Below are positions 40,565 to 51,759 of a DNA stretch of 60,000 nucleotides, piece after piece. Each line of letters starts with the position of its first letter. Positions within the stretch are counted from its first letter, which is position 1. Origin of the DNA: Strigamia acuminata (taxonomy: Eukaryota > Arthropoda > Chilopoda > Geophilomorpha > Linotaeniidae); the NCBI GenBank assembly GCA_949358305.1, contig OX442316.1, positions 2,110,001-2,170,000 on the forward strand, given 5' to 3'. The notes under the pieces were generated by a model. That model did not search any database, was not told the origin of the DNA, and saw only the letters and a program-made list of their open reading frames with translations. The position numbers and the translations under genes are program-made.

Positions 40565-42106
40565 CTAATATTTGGGGTAAATGAAGTTTTCGTCCCACGT
40601 GAATCCTAACTTATCAATTATAGTTTGTTTGTCCTGTTCGCTTAGCTCTTCAAATTTCACATCCCCTTCGGTCAGGACATAACTAATACAATCCGGCTCA
40701 CCAGCCATCAATTCACATTCCATGTCATCCGCTTCCATCAACGTAACATTTTTAGTTGTTTCATTATCCAATATCGGTTCATTAACCGCCAAACGATATT
40801 CATCATCCTTTGTTTTCATTAAAACAACATTCTTGGATTTCCTACACCTTTTCTTGCGTCTTTTGGTCTTTCCGCATTCCTCCTCTGTCCTAAAGACTTT
40901 ATCTTCACCCACACCTATCAGTGTCTCTACCGGTGTTGGGAAAATGTCGTCTTCACGTGATGTCGAAGAAATCTCACAAACTTTCATGGAATTGACCTGT
41001 CTAAACTCTTCATCATATGTGGGCTCAAATTCCAAAATAAGCAGTTCCAATTTTTCTTTTCCGTTCACAATACTCTCGGAATTATTCATGACAACCCCAT
41101 GTATTAACTCTGGAGGATTTCCTACTAGCAATTCATTTTCCTTATCGCTAAAATTTCTTTTAAACTCCCCCTCTGTCTCAATCATTTTACCCTCGCCTGA
41201 TGATGGGGAAATATCATCTTCCACTGTGTACACTAAAGAGGAAGATTCCTGTTCGCAAGTGAGTTCCTCATAAACCTCTTCATCACTTGTAGCAAGTGTT
41301 TCTAATTGTTCCCCCTCGTTTGCAATACTTCCACACTTATTAAAGTCAACTTCTTCACTCAGCGACAATGGGGGATTTTCTGGATTCAACAAGTCTAATG
41401 TTGAGGGTACTTCTTGATGAGGGGATATTGGCACCCCAACCTTCGATGGAATTTCAACTCCTTCACTATCTGAAGTTTGATCCACATTAGAGAATTCCAG
41501 AGAGGGTTTAACTTCCCCCTCGTGCCAATAACTCCACTCATGTATCTTAACATTATTTGTCTGAAATACTATGTTTCTCTTTGGTTCCCAGACCCGGTAT
41601 TTTCTTTGTGAATTAGAATATCCAACTAGAGCGCCCATCCATGAACACTTCTGTTCATTTGTAACATGAAAAACCCTAACTTTAGACCCTATGCATCTAA
41701 AGTGTCGCACAGAAACACATCTGTCATACAACACATTGTACGGGGATTTCCAGTTCAAATTAATTCTGGGGGCTCTATTCCTTAAATATATTATTGTGTT
41801 GGCTAGCTCCAACCACAAATAACCTGGAAATTTATTTTCTACAATCAAATCTTCCACTCTGTTTATGATATCTGTATTAGCCCTCTCGGAGATGGAGTCA
41901 GCCATTGGGTTATCAGAATCTACACCATTAATTGTAATTCCAAAATTCTCCATTACTTCCACCCAAGTCGCTAATTCTTCTGTGGAAAATTCCATTCCAG
42001 GGCCCAAATTAACTTTATTCACACTTCCTGTTAAGCAGTTGATTTCAGCTAACCAATTCCAAAATTCTACTAAAATGCTGTTTCCCTTTAATGGTCTAAA
42101 CCACAC
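40565..42106 (-). pseudogene. Copia integrase C-terminal half and acidic linker
   Basis: The first 180 residues match the end of a copia integrase core: ADSISERANTDIINRVEDL has the catalytic-type Glu, and FPGYLWLELANTIIYLRNR and MGALVGYSNSQRKYRVWEP follow. The rest is a long acidic, serine-rich linker (EEVYEELTCEQESSS) as usually found between integrase and RT, but it ends in a stop before any RT motif. A one-base frameshift separates it from the upstream frame at 42127-42501. Confidence 0.75.
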
Positions 42107-42126
42107 ATATTCAGAGCAATCATTAA

Positions 42127-42501
42127 CTACAGTATAATGATGTATTTCTCCCCAGTTGGGGCCCTCCAGACACTCAAATGTACAACTTCTAAAGCTTTCA
42201 TGTCATTATTCCTTTGTGTCGGGCAAATATCTGTATTTGAAAAGTTCCCTGTTATAGGGGCGGTCCCCGTGTCTTCTAATCGGACACCAAACACGTTTCT
42301 AGACCCATTCATGTTAAGAACACTGTCTTTATCTAAATACCCCATCCGGGTATGCCACAATTCTAATGGGAGGACCCGGTCCTTTTCAAACTTTTCTTTC
42401 TGCTTTGTCACATTTCCAGAACTCTTTTTCTGATTTTTAATACCAGAATTCAAGGGACCATTCTGTTTAATCCCTGTCATACTTGACTTTTGGTTTCTCA
42501 A
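42127..42501 (-). pseudogene. Copia pre-integrase domain fragment
   Basis: The frame carries LPLELWHTRMGYL, the GAG-pre-integrase His motif, then a single Cys (DICPTQRN) and LEVVHLSVW. In active relatives the last motif contains the first catalytic Asp (VHTD or VHMD), but here Leu-Ser stands in its place. Frame is lost just downstream. Confidence 0.7.
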
Positions 42502-42546
42502 AACCCTTTTAGATTTTCCTGAAATCTCTCTTAAAAGATTACTCTT

Positions 42547-43893
42547 TTATGGATCCCCCTCTCTCTTTCTATTTTGAACCCAGTTCAAAAATTCCATTTT
42601 TGCAAATCTATTTGCACTTTTATTGTTTCGACTATTGCCATTAAGGGGGTCACCATCTTTAACCGTGGTTGCACAATCCAATTCTTTATTACTTAAACAT
42701 TCCTTGTCTAATTCGTTCAATTGCTTGCTCTGTTTTAAAGAAGGGGGATTCCTTTTCCCGGTTTTTACAAAAACCCTTTGTTCTTTCTCTTTACCAGAAT
42801 CTAAAATGTTAATTTGATTAATCTTGTCCCCCTCGTTCTTCTTAGTCTTTTTATTCCAATTGAGAGGGTTACCACGTTTAATTGTGGTTTTACAATTCAA
42901 TTTCTTATTTCCATTGCTAGCTTTCATTTGAACCTTGTTCAAAAATTCTAAACTCCCGTTTCTATGTTGGGATTTGATGTTCTGCACATCATCACTGGAA
43001 ATCATGCTCAAATCATTCAAGTCATCCGAGATCCCATTCGAATCAACCATTTCATTGCCTTGATCTAAATTACTAGTTCCCCGCACTTTGCTATTACCAA
43101 CCCCATTTGCTTCCCTCACATGCATTTTACTAATCGCTAAAATTAGATCATTAATGGCCCCTGCCAACACTGCAATGTCATGTGTTAATGTGCTCTTATA
43201 AATTAAATGGGTTAGTAATTTCACAAGTTTATCCACATCTAAATCAGGATTCAAATTCATATATGCTTTCCCTTTTCCAAGAACATCAATTTCCTTTTCT
43301 AATTGTTCATTAAGTGCGTTATGCACTGATTGTCCGCTAACAACATTTTGTTCCTGTTTTTCCATTTTAAATTGTGCCTCACGTGTGTCGACCATTGTCT
43401 GTTTGTTGCTGGCATTCACTTTGTCTGTTACAGACCTTCTCGTCGCACAAAACGCTGTGCGCACAAAACTTGAGCCACACAACCACACCACACTCACTAA
43501 TAAATTTAGTGATGGCACAAAACACATTTCTTCAATTATTTGCAGCACTTTCACAAAATAACACTTTGGCAAAAACACACCAAACCAACAATTTTCCCCA
43601 ACCAAAATGTAAGGAGAAAAATCACAATCCACCCTGGGACTTATCTCAATAAGTGAGATGTACAACTCCACACAGTATCCCCCGAGTTCCGATCGGACTC
43701 CTAGGACCGCGGGACACTCGGTGGCCAGGGAAAGCCTGTGTGGAAATAGGACTTTGCTTGCCTGACTAGGCAAAAGGGCAAAGAACACACTAATTGACCC
43801 AAACAAAAACTTATAAATAACAAAGTAATTTCGACCCAAATAAATCAACAATGCAATAAATCGCTGTGAAGATGACTTCAGTGTTGTCTTCAA
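42547..43893 (-). pseudogene. Gag-position frame of the RT-less copia element
   Basis: An open frame of 448 codons occupies the gag position. The part from MVDTREAQFKMEKQEQN onward looks protein-like: acidic and Asn/Lys-rich, with two copies of a repeat (KTTIKRGNPLNWNKK and ATTVKDGDPLNGNSR). It has no zinc knuckle. The first 165 codons may be leader sequence read by chance. I do not recognise a capsid fold with confidence. Confidence 0.45.
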
Positions 43894-44880
43894 CGCTGAA
43901 TCGCTGTCCCACGTCGCTAGTACACGGAAATGGGGCTGTCGTGTCTTCCACGTGCACTCATCCGTGCCGACGTGGGAATTATCGCCAAAAACGATGCCAC
44001 ACGCCTCTGTGGCTTCACAAACGTGCGCCGCGGCACTGGTCTGTGGCTCTTCACGGTATTCGCGAGCGACATCTCCAAAACGTTGCGGAAATCAATCCCG
44101 ATCGCCGCCGCCGAAAAACCTTCGTTCCCGACGAAAAATGCCTCGAATCGATTCCAAACCGATTCCAAACGCTTCCTTGGGTCTGTATGTGGTCCCACGT
44201 TGTTATTTCCAGCGCTGGGATCCACTTTCCGGCTCAAAATCAGTCCAAACACGGCCTCAGACTCGTACAGTCGTGGGCGCCGCCATCTTGGAAAATTGAA
44301 AATGCGCCGTTCGTTTCCTTCTATTTTCCTGCACAAAATTCGAAATAAATACTTTGTGAATTTAATTCCTACCGTCCCAGGTAAATCCAGTGAATTTATT
44401 TCACTTCCTACAACGAGTTTCCTCGTAAATAACGCCGTTTTCGTCCGTCGCTTCTTATCGCCGACGTTCGTCGTTTAATTTCCGTGTCCCGGACACGAAA
44501 ATCTTCTTCATCCACCGAAATACGTTTCCTAAACGTCTTCGAATCGGTGGGCACGTATCTGAAACGTGCGGTGTGCCTCTAAACGTTGGCGAACTATGTT
44601 CGCACCCGTCGCCGCCGAAAAATGCTCGTTTCGGACGTAAACCGGTTTGAAATAACTGCAAACCGTTTCCAATCGATCCAGCTGCTTCTTATGTGGTCCC
44701 ACGTTGGTATTTCCAGCGTTGTAGGCCACCACACAACTCGAAAACAGGCTAAACACGGCTGCTGGTGCGGATCGAGATGGGCGCCGCCATCTTGGAAATG
44801 TCCGTGGATGAAGCACTTGATGTGGTCATTTTACTAAAAATGCACCGTGATAAATTCGACAAACTATATAATTCAGTTCT
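43894..44880 (-). repeat. Leader with two diverged tandem units of about 500 bp
   Basis: Between the 5' LTR and gag lie two related blocks (about 44090-44310 and 44600-44810). Both contain CGCCGCCGAAAAA, CTTCTTATGTGGTCCCACG or its variant, TATTTCCAGCG, and GGGCGCCGCCATCTTGGAAA. The several overlapping open frames across them are not consistent with one protein. Confidence 0.65.
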
Positions 44881-45110
44881 TACATAACAAAAAAGAACAA
44901 ATCAAAGGATAACCATCATTGATTTGTCCTTTACATAAAAAAAGATAAAACCATGTATTATCAAGTGATAACACACCAAAACAGACTAAACAATAAGCTC
45001 TTTCGAGCAGACGACTCAACAATCGATCACCGCGCTACATGAGCCGCTTACAATATAGAAACACGCAAGATTAACTGGCTGTGACCATATGTCTGCTCCA
45101 AATACCAACA
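44881..45110 (-). repeat. 5' LTR of the RT-less copia element
   Basis: 230 bp, same boundaries as the partner at 40150-40379. Confidence 0.85.
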
Positions 45111-45156
45111 AGAACTACTTTGGGAGAGATTGTTTGTTGTGTCCAAGCGGTTAGCG

Positions 45157-45408
45157 TCATTTTAGCGACGCTCATTTTAGCGAAAAAGTCCCATTTTAGC
45201 GAACATGTCATTTTAGCGACACAAAAACCAAGGTTTTAGCGGCGCGACACGATAAAAAAGTGGTTTTCATCAAAAAACCAGTAAGGTTAGGTTCGCGGGG
45301 GGTCAAGGGGGGGCCCTTCTTAGGAATTAAACCTAGGTTTTTGTGTCGCTAAAATGACATGTTTGCTAAAATGGGACTTTTTCGCTAAAATGAGCGTCGC
45401 TAAAATGA
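45157..45408. mobile_element. Inverted-repeat element with ATTTTAGCGA arms
   Basis: The left arm 45157-45233 (TCATTTTAGCGACGCTCATT onward) is the reverse complement of the right arm 45334-45408. The arms enclose about 100 bp with a GC-rich core. Related GCTAAAATGAG words appear at 47110-47265, so the family is present more than once. Confidence 0.75.
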
Positions 45409-45900
45409 TGGAGATCCTGTCCAAGACGACAATTGTTGCAACGAAAATGGAAACCACCCAACTGGTCCCCTGACTGGTTGTAATTGAAATAACAATAAAA
45501 GCACAACAAACAACCCACACTCCATGTAGTTCTTGGTTGCGGCACCGAATAAAATATGACCGGTCTTGTCCTTATGACTAAAAAGAATAAGCTGTCAATC
45601 AAGGATCTTTAGAGAAAGCTATTCTCAGGACCTTTCATCTGGACTTCAAAGTTCTCTCTCCAAGAACTGGAACCTTAAATAAACTTGATTTAACAATATT
45701 GTAAGCATTACACAATTTGCACTTTCTTTTACTGTTTTTTTTTTTTTTTTTTTTTTTTTGACTACGGTAGTCAGTCAACAATGGGCTAATCCTAGCATTC
45801 GCTTGTTGGCTCACAAAACTGTTTCTACCATATTTTCTTGGGCATCCGAAGCTGTGGCAGTGTGGCTCGAGGACGACTCTTATTACAATTGTTGACCATG
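45409..45900. other. No gene seen
   Basis: Contains a T24-type run at about 45735-45759 and otherwise unremarkable sequence. Confidence 0.5.
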
Positions 45901-45959
45901 CACTATTTTGATTGAAATTTCAATTTTCCATTGAAATTTTATTTTTTTCATTAAATTTT

Positions 45960-46455
45960 TTTTTTTATATTATTTTTTTATTATTTTTTTCATTAAATTT
46001 TTATTATTTTTTTCATTAAATTTTTATTATTTTTTTCATTAAATTTTTATTATTTTTTTCATTAAATTTTTATTATTTTTTTCATTAAATTTTTATTATT
46101 TTTTTCATTAAATTTTTATTATTTTTTTCATTAAATTTTTATTATTTTTTTCATTAAATTTTTATTATTTTTTTCATTAAATTTTTATTATTTTTTTCAT
46201 TAAATTTTTATTATTTTTTTCATTAAATTTTTATTATTTTTTTCATTAAATTTTTATTATTTTTTTCATTAAATTTTTATTATTTTTTTCATTAAATTTT
46301 TTCATTAAATTTTTATTATTTTTTTCATTAAATTTTTATTATTTTTTTCATTAAATTTTTTCATTAAATTTTTATTATTTTTTTCATTAAATTTTTATTA
46401 TTTTTTTCATTAAACTTTTATTATTTTTTTCATTAAATTTTTATTATTTTTTTAG
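45960..46455. repeat. 23-bp AT minisatellite
   Basis: CATTAAATTTTTATTATTTT followed by TTT repeats more than 20 times with a few shortened units near 46295 and 46350. Confidence 0.95.
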
Positions 46456-46721
46456 GTCATGGTTTTCCAGCGTTTATATTTGCAAGCATCTCCGGATTTA
46501 GCGTTTTTTTATTAATTTTTTTGTTGTATTTTTTAATAATATTTTGCCAGCTTCTGATGTTGCCAGCGTTCATTGTTGCCAGCGTTTATTGTTTATAAGG
46601 TCTAACAAATATAATAAACAAAAAAAAATATTTAATCGTTAAAATTCTTCGTCGAACCGAGCAGTTTGAGGATTGCCGCAACTCATTTACACCAAAATTC
46701 GTCAAATTACCGAAGAAATGG

Positions 46722-46988
46722 GTGCAAAAGAACCTTTATTGGACCGCCACAAATGAGCAAAAATTGAATCAAAAACCATCGTTTTTGTGCAGAAAAGTAC
46801 GAAAAAGCGCGATTAAAGGAAAGAATGATGTGATTTGGCACTTTTTCGACAATTTGCGAAAATTGAACAATACATTGAACTTATTTTTCGCCAATTTTCG
46901 TCCCGAATTTGACCGTACGACGTGTACGAAGCAGCGGACGAGCGCTGATCATTTTTCACTTCATTTCCTTGTTTTCAATTTATTTTAA
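46722..46988 (+). other. Unrecognised 88-codon frame, weak
   Basis: The first codon is ATG-like in the scan but no domain is visible. The peptide (KPSFLCRKVRKSAIKGKND) is basic. Its place inside the inverted arrays could mean captured DNA. I cannot support a function. Confidence 0.15.
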
Positions 46989-47268
46989 TACACAAATGCA
47001 CAAATACACAAAAAAGCCATTTTGTTTGTGCCATCTAAAAAATGATTAAACACCAAGTAGAATAGCAAGTAGAGTTCAAACAACTCGGGTAATTATGGAG
47101 AACCGAAGCCATTTTTGCTAAAACGAGTTTTTGCTAAAACGGGCTTCGCAAAAATGCACCCAATGTTGCGGTGATGTAATCTCATTTTCGCTAAAATGAG
47201 ATTGCTAAAATGGGTTTATAAAATTAAAATTCGCTAAAATGAGATTCGCTAATAAGGAGTGATCCGAA

Positions 47269-47451
47269 CTAAAACATTTTATATAAATTTAAAATAGCCT
47301 GTCTACAAGACAGACAGTAAGGATCGATCTTATCCTTAATGAAGTTGTCAACACAGGCAGAGCAGAAACTGTGTCCACATGGCACCAAGAAAATGTTTTT
47401 CTTATTGGCGATGCAAATAGAACACTGATTAGTTTCACCTATGATGATTAC
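47269..47451 (-). pseudogene. RING-finger C-terminal coding fragment
   Basis: The minus strand reads ETNQCSICIANKKNIFLV, PCGHSFCSACVDNF and YCLSCRQAI before a TAG stop. The Cys/His spacing (CxxC, CxHxxxCxxC, CxxC) is a C3HC4 RING, the fold of many ubiquitin ligases. The codons begin directly at the end of an inverted-repeat element (47452-47863). Upstream the likely continuation has a stop, so the gene is broken or its exon boundary is hidden. Confidence 0.7.
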
Positions 47452-47863
47452 CTACAGGACTTCACATCCGCCATTTTTTTGTACGTAATCTAAGTTGTCC
47501 CGTACAAATGCGAAGAAGGAGCAATCTGTCGTTGCATTGTTAAAACTTTTTGCGGGCAAATGGCGGACAATTGACATCCCACATTTACATTTTTGGAGGA
47601 TGTTATAACATAGTTCAATTTTATTTAACGTTTGATTTAAAAACAATATCTAAAAATATAATAAATAATTTTCAGATATTATTTTTAACTTAAACATAAA
47701 ATATAAATGTCCTCTTAAAATGCGGGATGTCATGTCAGTTGTCCGCCATTTGCCCGCAAAATGACGTCATTTTGTGCCGTTTCTGCTGAATGGTGCTACA
47801 ATCACAAGACAGAATCACTTGACGGTCTGACAATTAAATTTTGCTAGATGTGAAATCCTGTAG
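47452..47863. mobile_element. MITE inserted at the RING exon edge
   Basis: The ends CCTACAGGACTTCACATC and, inverted, GATGTGAAATCCTGTAG, plus an inner inverted pair (GCGGGCAAATGGCGGACAAT and ATTTGCCCGC-type), span about 412 bp. It encodes nothing. Its left TIR supplies the AG that precedes the RING frame. Confidence 0.7.
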
Positions 47864-47922
47864 TAAATCGTCCTAGGTTTCACATTCTGATTCTTCTGCA
47901 TCTGCACCTTTGACAACTCCCC

Positions 47923-48270
47923 TCAAGTTGAATCGGTGCTGTACGTGTTCCTCTGTTTGTTGTTTCCACGCATTTCGTCCAAAACCGCGGCTAGCATCGT
48001 GTCGTCGTTGTAGTTTTCCTCCAACGCAGCTCTCTTTTGGATCAAATCAGCTTTGAGGTGTTCATAAATGACGGAATCCTCATTGTGGCATAGGTAATGG
48101 CGTTCAGTTCGCTGTCGTCTTCGAGGTGGCTCCAAGTCGACTTCCTTCTCAACTTCTGGGCGCGCTCTACGGCGGGGAACAGTTTGACGCTGTGGTGGCT
48201 GCTGCGGTGCATCGGGTCGTACTCGTACGTGAACGTGCAACGTAAACGCGACGTGTACAAAACGCGAAAA
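47923..48270 (-). pseudogene. Possible N-terminal part of the RING gene
   Basis: The frame reads QRQTVPRRRARPEVEKEVD, RTERHYLCHNEDSVIYEHLK and NDDTMLAAVLDEMRGNN before a stop. Composition is protein-like and lies on the same strand, upstream of the RING fragment. Codons beyond 48270 come from the AAACGCTGGC array and are not real. The link to the RING is suggested only by order and strand. Confidence 0.35.
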
Positions 48271-48387
48271 CAAACGCTGGCAAACAGAAACGCTGGCAGA
48301 AAAAACGCTGGCACTAGAAACGCTGGCAATAAAAACGCTGGCAAAAAAAAATATATTACACAAATGCTAAAAATGAAAACGCTGGCA

Positions 48388-48970
48388 GTCTAAAGGTGGG
48401 TTCACACTTGTGTTCACACTAGACGCAACGCAAGAAAACTGACGCAACGCAAGCTGCTTGCGTCCAAAAATTCTTGACCTTGACGCCAATTCCTGCTTCA
48501 ACTCCGAGTTGAAGTAAGCGACGCAACGCAAGGAAAGGTCTTGCGGCCAACCAATCACGATCGACTTCAACTCTCGTCGATTCACGTTTGGTTGGTGAGA
48601 CTTTACCACATGGAAATTGTTTTTAAAAATGGCGGCGGTTCAAATCAGCATGGCTAGCGGTGAATTTAATCGAATTTAATCGAGTTAGTTCGTGCCAGAC
48701 CAATAATCTGGCAAACAAATTTGGCTGCTAGCGTGGTTAATTCTTGCAAACAGGCCGGCATTTTCGGATTCTGGAACTAGTTCTAGAACTAGATCCAATT
48801 CCAGGTTTCGTTGAAACCATCCGATTGGCCAGACGCAGCATCAATTGTTGCAGCTCTGTTCACACGTGCCTTACAGTGTGAACAGACTCTGCGTTGCGTT
48901 TGATTACTTTTTCCTTGCGTTGCGTTGCGTCGCCCCTAGTGTGAACACAAGTGTGAACCCACCTTTAGAC
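48388..48970. mobile_element. Inverted-repeat DNA element (TCTAAAGGTGGGTTCACAC ends)
   Basis: The ends GTCTAAAGGTGGGTTCACAC and their reverse complement enclose about 580 bp with ACGCAACGCAAG-type subterminal repeats and no transposase. GCTGGCA flanks both ends (48381-48387, 48971-48977), giving a 7-bp target duplication, or 8 bp if the boundary shifts by one. It inserted into the AAACGCTGGC array. Confidence 0.8.
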
Positions 48971-48984
48971 GCTGGCAATGCTGT

Positions 48985-49330
48985 GCACCATTTTTTTCAT
49001 TAAAATTTTAATTTTTCAGTAAAATTTTATTTTTTTCAGTAAAATTTTATTTTTTTCAGTAAAATTTTTTTTTTTTTAGTAAAATTTTTTTTTCAGTAAA
49101 ATTTTTTTTTTTCAGTAAAATTTTTTTTTTTTCAGTAAAATTTAAATTTTTTCCATTGAAATTTAAATTTTTTCCATTGAAATTTCACTTTTTTTTAGTA
49201 AAATTCTAATTTTTTTCTATTGAAATTTCACTTTTTTCAGTAAAATTTCAATTTTTTCCATTGGAATTTCACTTTTTTCAGTAAAATTTTGATTTTTTTT
49301 ATTGAAATTTCACTTTTTTTTTTAATTTTC
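48985..49330. repeat. T-rich TTTTTCAGTAAAATTT repeats
   Basis: Irregular units of TTTTTTTCAGTAAAATTTTA, later TTTTTTCCATTGAAATTT, repeat to about 49320. This is simple sequence without coding potential. Confidence 0.85.
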
Positions 49331-49674
49331 TATCTAAATACCCACCATCATTGACGAATATTTCATTAACTGTTTCCTGTTTGGTTACAAAAGCCCTCGA
49401 ACAGTAGCCGAAAACGGCTGCAAAACGAGGGCGAATCTTAATCGAGAAAATACGGTATGAAAGCTTGGTAAATATTAATGGTCTACTGCTTTTACTACTT
49501 AATAAGGTTTGAACGCGAGTGTTGGTGCACCGCGTACGGAATTACGCCGCTTTACCTTATCCGCGATGCGCAACCTTGGAATCGGTAAAGCGAGTTTAGA
49601 ACCCAAAATTCAGGTCAGTAGTCAATCATCTCGTTTAAACGAGATTGAGAAATATAAAATGAATCAACTTTCAG
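49331..49674. other. No gene seen; intron-like DNA before P450 exon
   Basis: Ends in ACTTTCAG, the acceptor of the next P450 exon. No C-helix exon is visible. Confidence 0.5.
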
Positions 49675-51296
49675 GATGAAATCGATTGTGTAATTGAAGA
49701 AATAAAAAAATTGAAAGGAAAACCAATAGACTTACACCAAATGCTAAGAAACGGCGTGATCAATACACTTTTCGTAATCATGTTTGGAAAAAGAATGGAG
49801 TACAGCGACAAGACTTTTCAGGAGGTGAGCGAGCTAACTGATGACTTACTTCAAGCTGTTGGAATCAACCAGTGGGCTCGACTTCTGCCAGAATTTCTCG
49901 TCAAACTCTTTGGAATTTCACACCCCACGTGATTTAAAACTCATTAATCAGCATATCATTATTTGCAAGTATTCTTTTCATGTGATCACATTTCTTAACA
50001 GAGAAATAAGCGACAAGCTCTACAAGCTACTTTTGACTCAAGTGACAGAAGGTTATGAAATTCAGAAAAATCAAAAAAGTGGAGAAAGTTTTCTTAATAC
50101 TTGGAGAACTGAAGCTGCAACACGAAATTCAACCTACACGCGTAAGCATAATCATTTTTAAATACACCATACGGGGAATTAGAGATGAGAAGAAGTATTC
50201 ACTGTGCAATTACAAAACCAGCGCATGCTCAGAGTGCTCAGTGATCAAAGATTTGTGTCCACTGTTTAATTTCTACTTTTCAGCGAAGAAATTAACCCAA
50301 GTCCTGGTTGAGTTGTTTGTTGGTGGATCAGACACATCGAGTACAACGTTAGAATGGAGTATTCTGTATTTAATTAAATATCCAGAGGTCCAAAGAAAAC
50401 TGCAACAAGAGATTGACAATGTGATAGGAAAAGAGAGAACTCCATCCATGGCTGATCAAAAACTGATGCCTTACACTGAAGCCACCATCATGGAGGTTGG
50501 CAGAATTGCTTCAATATCACCTTTATCAGTTCCGCATTGGTTAGTCAGAGAAAAAGAAAACAATTCTAGATTAAAACCACATGCATTTATTTTCCTTTCA
50601 GTACAACCGAAGATACGACACTGGTAGGTTATTTCATTCCAAAGGACACAACAGTGTTAGCCAACCTGTGGGCTACACATTTGAATCCAGATACATTTCC
50701 CGAACCCGAATGTTTTAAACCAGAACGATTTCTAACAGAAGACAATGAGATAAAACGTGTTGAGGAATTGAATCCCTTTTCAATGGGTATGTACCAAAGA
50801 CAAATGATTTATCCAGTTTTAATTCAAACCAAGCACACCACAGTAAATTTTGGACCCACTCCCCCCCCCCCCATCAAAACCACAACTAAAATTGCAACTA
50901 AAGGCAAATTACATTACAAGAAAAGTATCTTCGCCACCAGGGAGAATGTGCAGTAACCCACCTAATCACTTACTCTATATACGGCGGCAGTGGCAAATAT
51001 AACAAAACCGGTACCATGACCCATCAAATCAAGCCATATTAATTTCTCATTGGGGCACCCCCAAACCCATTCTACAGATCAGAACATCCTTAACATTAGA
51101 ATTGTGCATAATGTGTTGATCTTTAGGTAAGCGGCAGTGCCCTGGCGAGGCGTTGGCTCGAATGCAATTATTCCTTTTTCTCACGTCGCTTTGTCAACAC
51201 TTCACATTCACCAAGGATGATGATGTCATACTAGATGGTGCTTATTCAATCGCCTTGGAACCAAAACGTCAACAAGTCAATGCTATTCTTCGTTAA
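49675..51296 (+). CDS. CYP2-clan cytochrome P450, last five exons (copy 2)
   Basis: Exons are 49675-49928, 50002-50141, 50284-50539, 50602-50786 and 51127-51296. They encode [15 protein letters not shown] and [13 protein letters not shown], then an I-helix [11 protein letters not shown], the K-helix [13 protein letters not shown], the CFKPERF box, and the haem loop [15 protein letters not shown] with the Cys ligand. They end [13 protein letters not shown]. Introns are 73-340 bp with GT/AG ends, except that the first junction does not keep frame as I set it. Combined with 38995-39837 it would make a CYP2-like protein of near-normal length lacking only about 50 residues around the C-helix. Copy 1 at 24521-30123 is its close paralogue. 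Confidence 0.85.
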
Positions 51297-51424
51297 CTAA
51301 ACTTCTTTGTGATATGTATGAAAATGTTAAAATTAATAAAATGGCCTTCAAATAAAGAAATGGACTTTGCTGATTTTTGTCTTAACAACTCATCAATTAG
51401 AATCTATGAAATCTATGAAAATCT

Positions 51425-51745
51425 AAAGAATTTCACACAAATCTTTAAAATCTTCACACAAATCTATAAAATCTTCACACAAATCTTTAAAATCTTCACA
51501 CAAATCTATAAAATGTTCACACAAATCTATAAAATGTTCACACAAATCTATAAAATCTTCAAACAAATCTGTAAAATCTCCACACAAATCTATAAAATGT
51601 TCACATAAATCTATAAAATCTTCAAACAAATCTGTAAAATCTTCACACAAATCTATAAAATGTTCACACAAATCTATAAAATCTTCAAACAAATCTGTAA
51701 AATCTTCACACAAATCTATAAAATGTTCACATAAATCTATAAATT
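51425..51745. repeat. About 21-bp minisatellite downstream of P450 copy 2
   Basis: ACACAAATCTATAAAATCTTC and variants repeat about 15 times. Period 21 keeps frames open on both strands (DLCEDFIDLCEHF on minus), which I regard as an artefact. Confidence 0.9.
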
Positions 51746-51759
51746 CTTCACATAAAAAC

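Larger units (their letters stand above)
40150..45110 (-). mobile_element. Copia-type LTR element lacking RT-RNase H
   Basis: Two 230-bp LTRs (40150-40379 and 44881-45110) with about three differences bracket minus-strand gag-like, pre-integrase and integrase frames. A polypurine run AGAGGGGG lies just before the 3' LTR near 40384. The TGTTGG start on the minus strand is typical. RT and RNase H are missing entirely between the integrase frame and the polypurine tract, and frames are broken, so it depends on other elements. I did not find a clean target duplication, so outer edges may be off by a few bases. Confidence 0.85.
46467..48387. mobile_element. Possible gene-capturing transposon with inverted GCCAGCGTTT arrays
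   Basis: GCCAGCGTTT words cluster at 46467-46600. Their reverse complement, AAACGCTGGC, clusters at 48265-48387 and continues at 48971. Between the arrays lie a RING-finger coding fragment and a second coding-like frame on the minus strand, but no transposase. The geometry resembles the MULE at 31573-33489, which has inverted subterminal ACCGCCAA arrays. A Pack-MULE-like capture is inference; exact ends and target duplications were not found. Confidence 0.4.

Noticed and set aside
40285-40609. Short open frames near 40.3-40.6 kb as candidate P450 exon
   Set aside because: They lie in the copia LTR and next to its polypurine tract; no C-helix motif is present.
43866-44478. Open frames of 115-182 codons in the RT-less copia leader
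   Set aside because: Three plus frames and a minus frame are open together across a GC-rich diverged repeat. This indicates composition, not coding.
45735-45900. Possible SINE or tRNA-derived element beside the long T run
   Set aside because: I could not find A- and B-box promoter motifs or a clover-leaf fold in the adjacent sequence.
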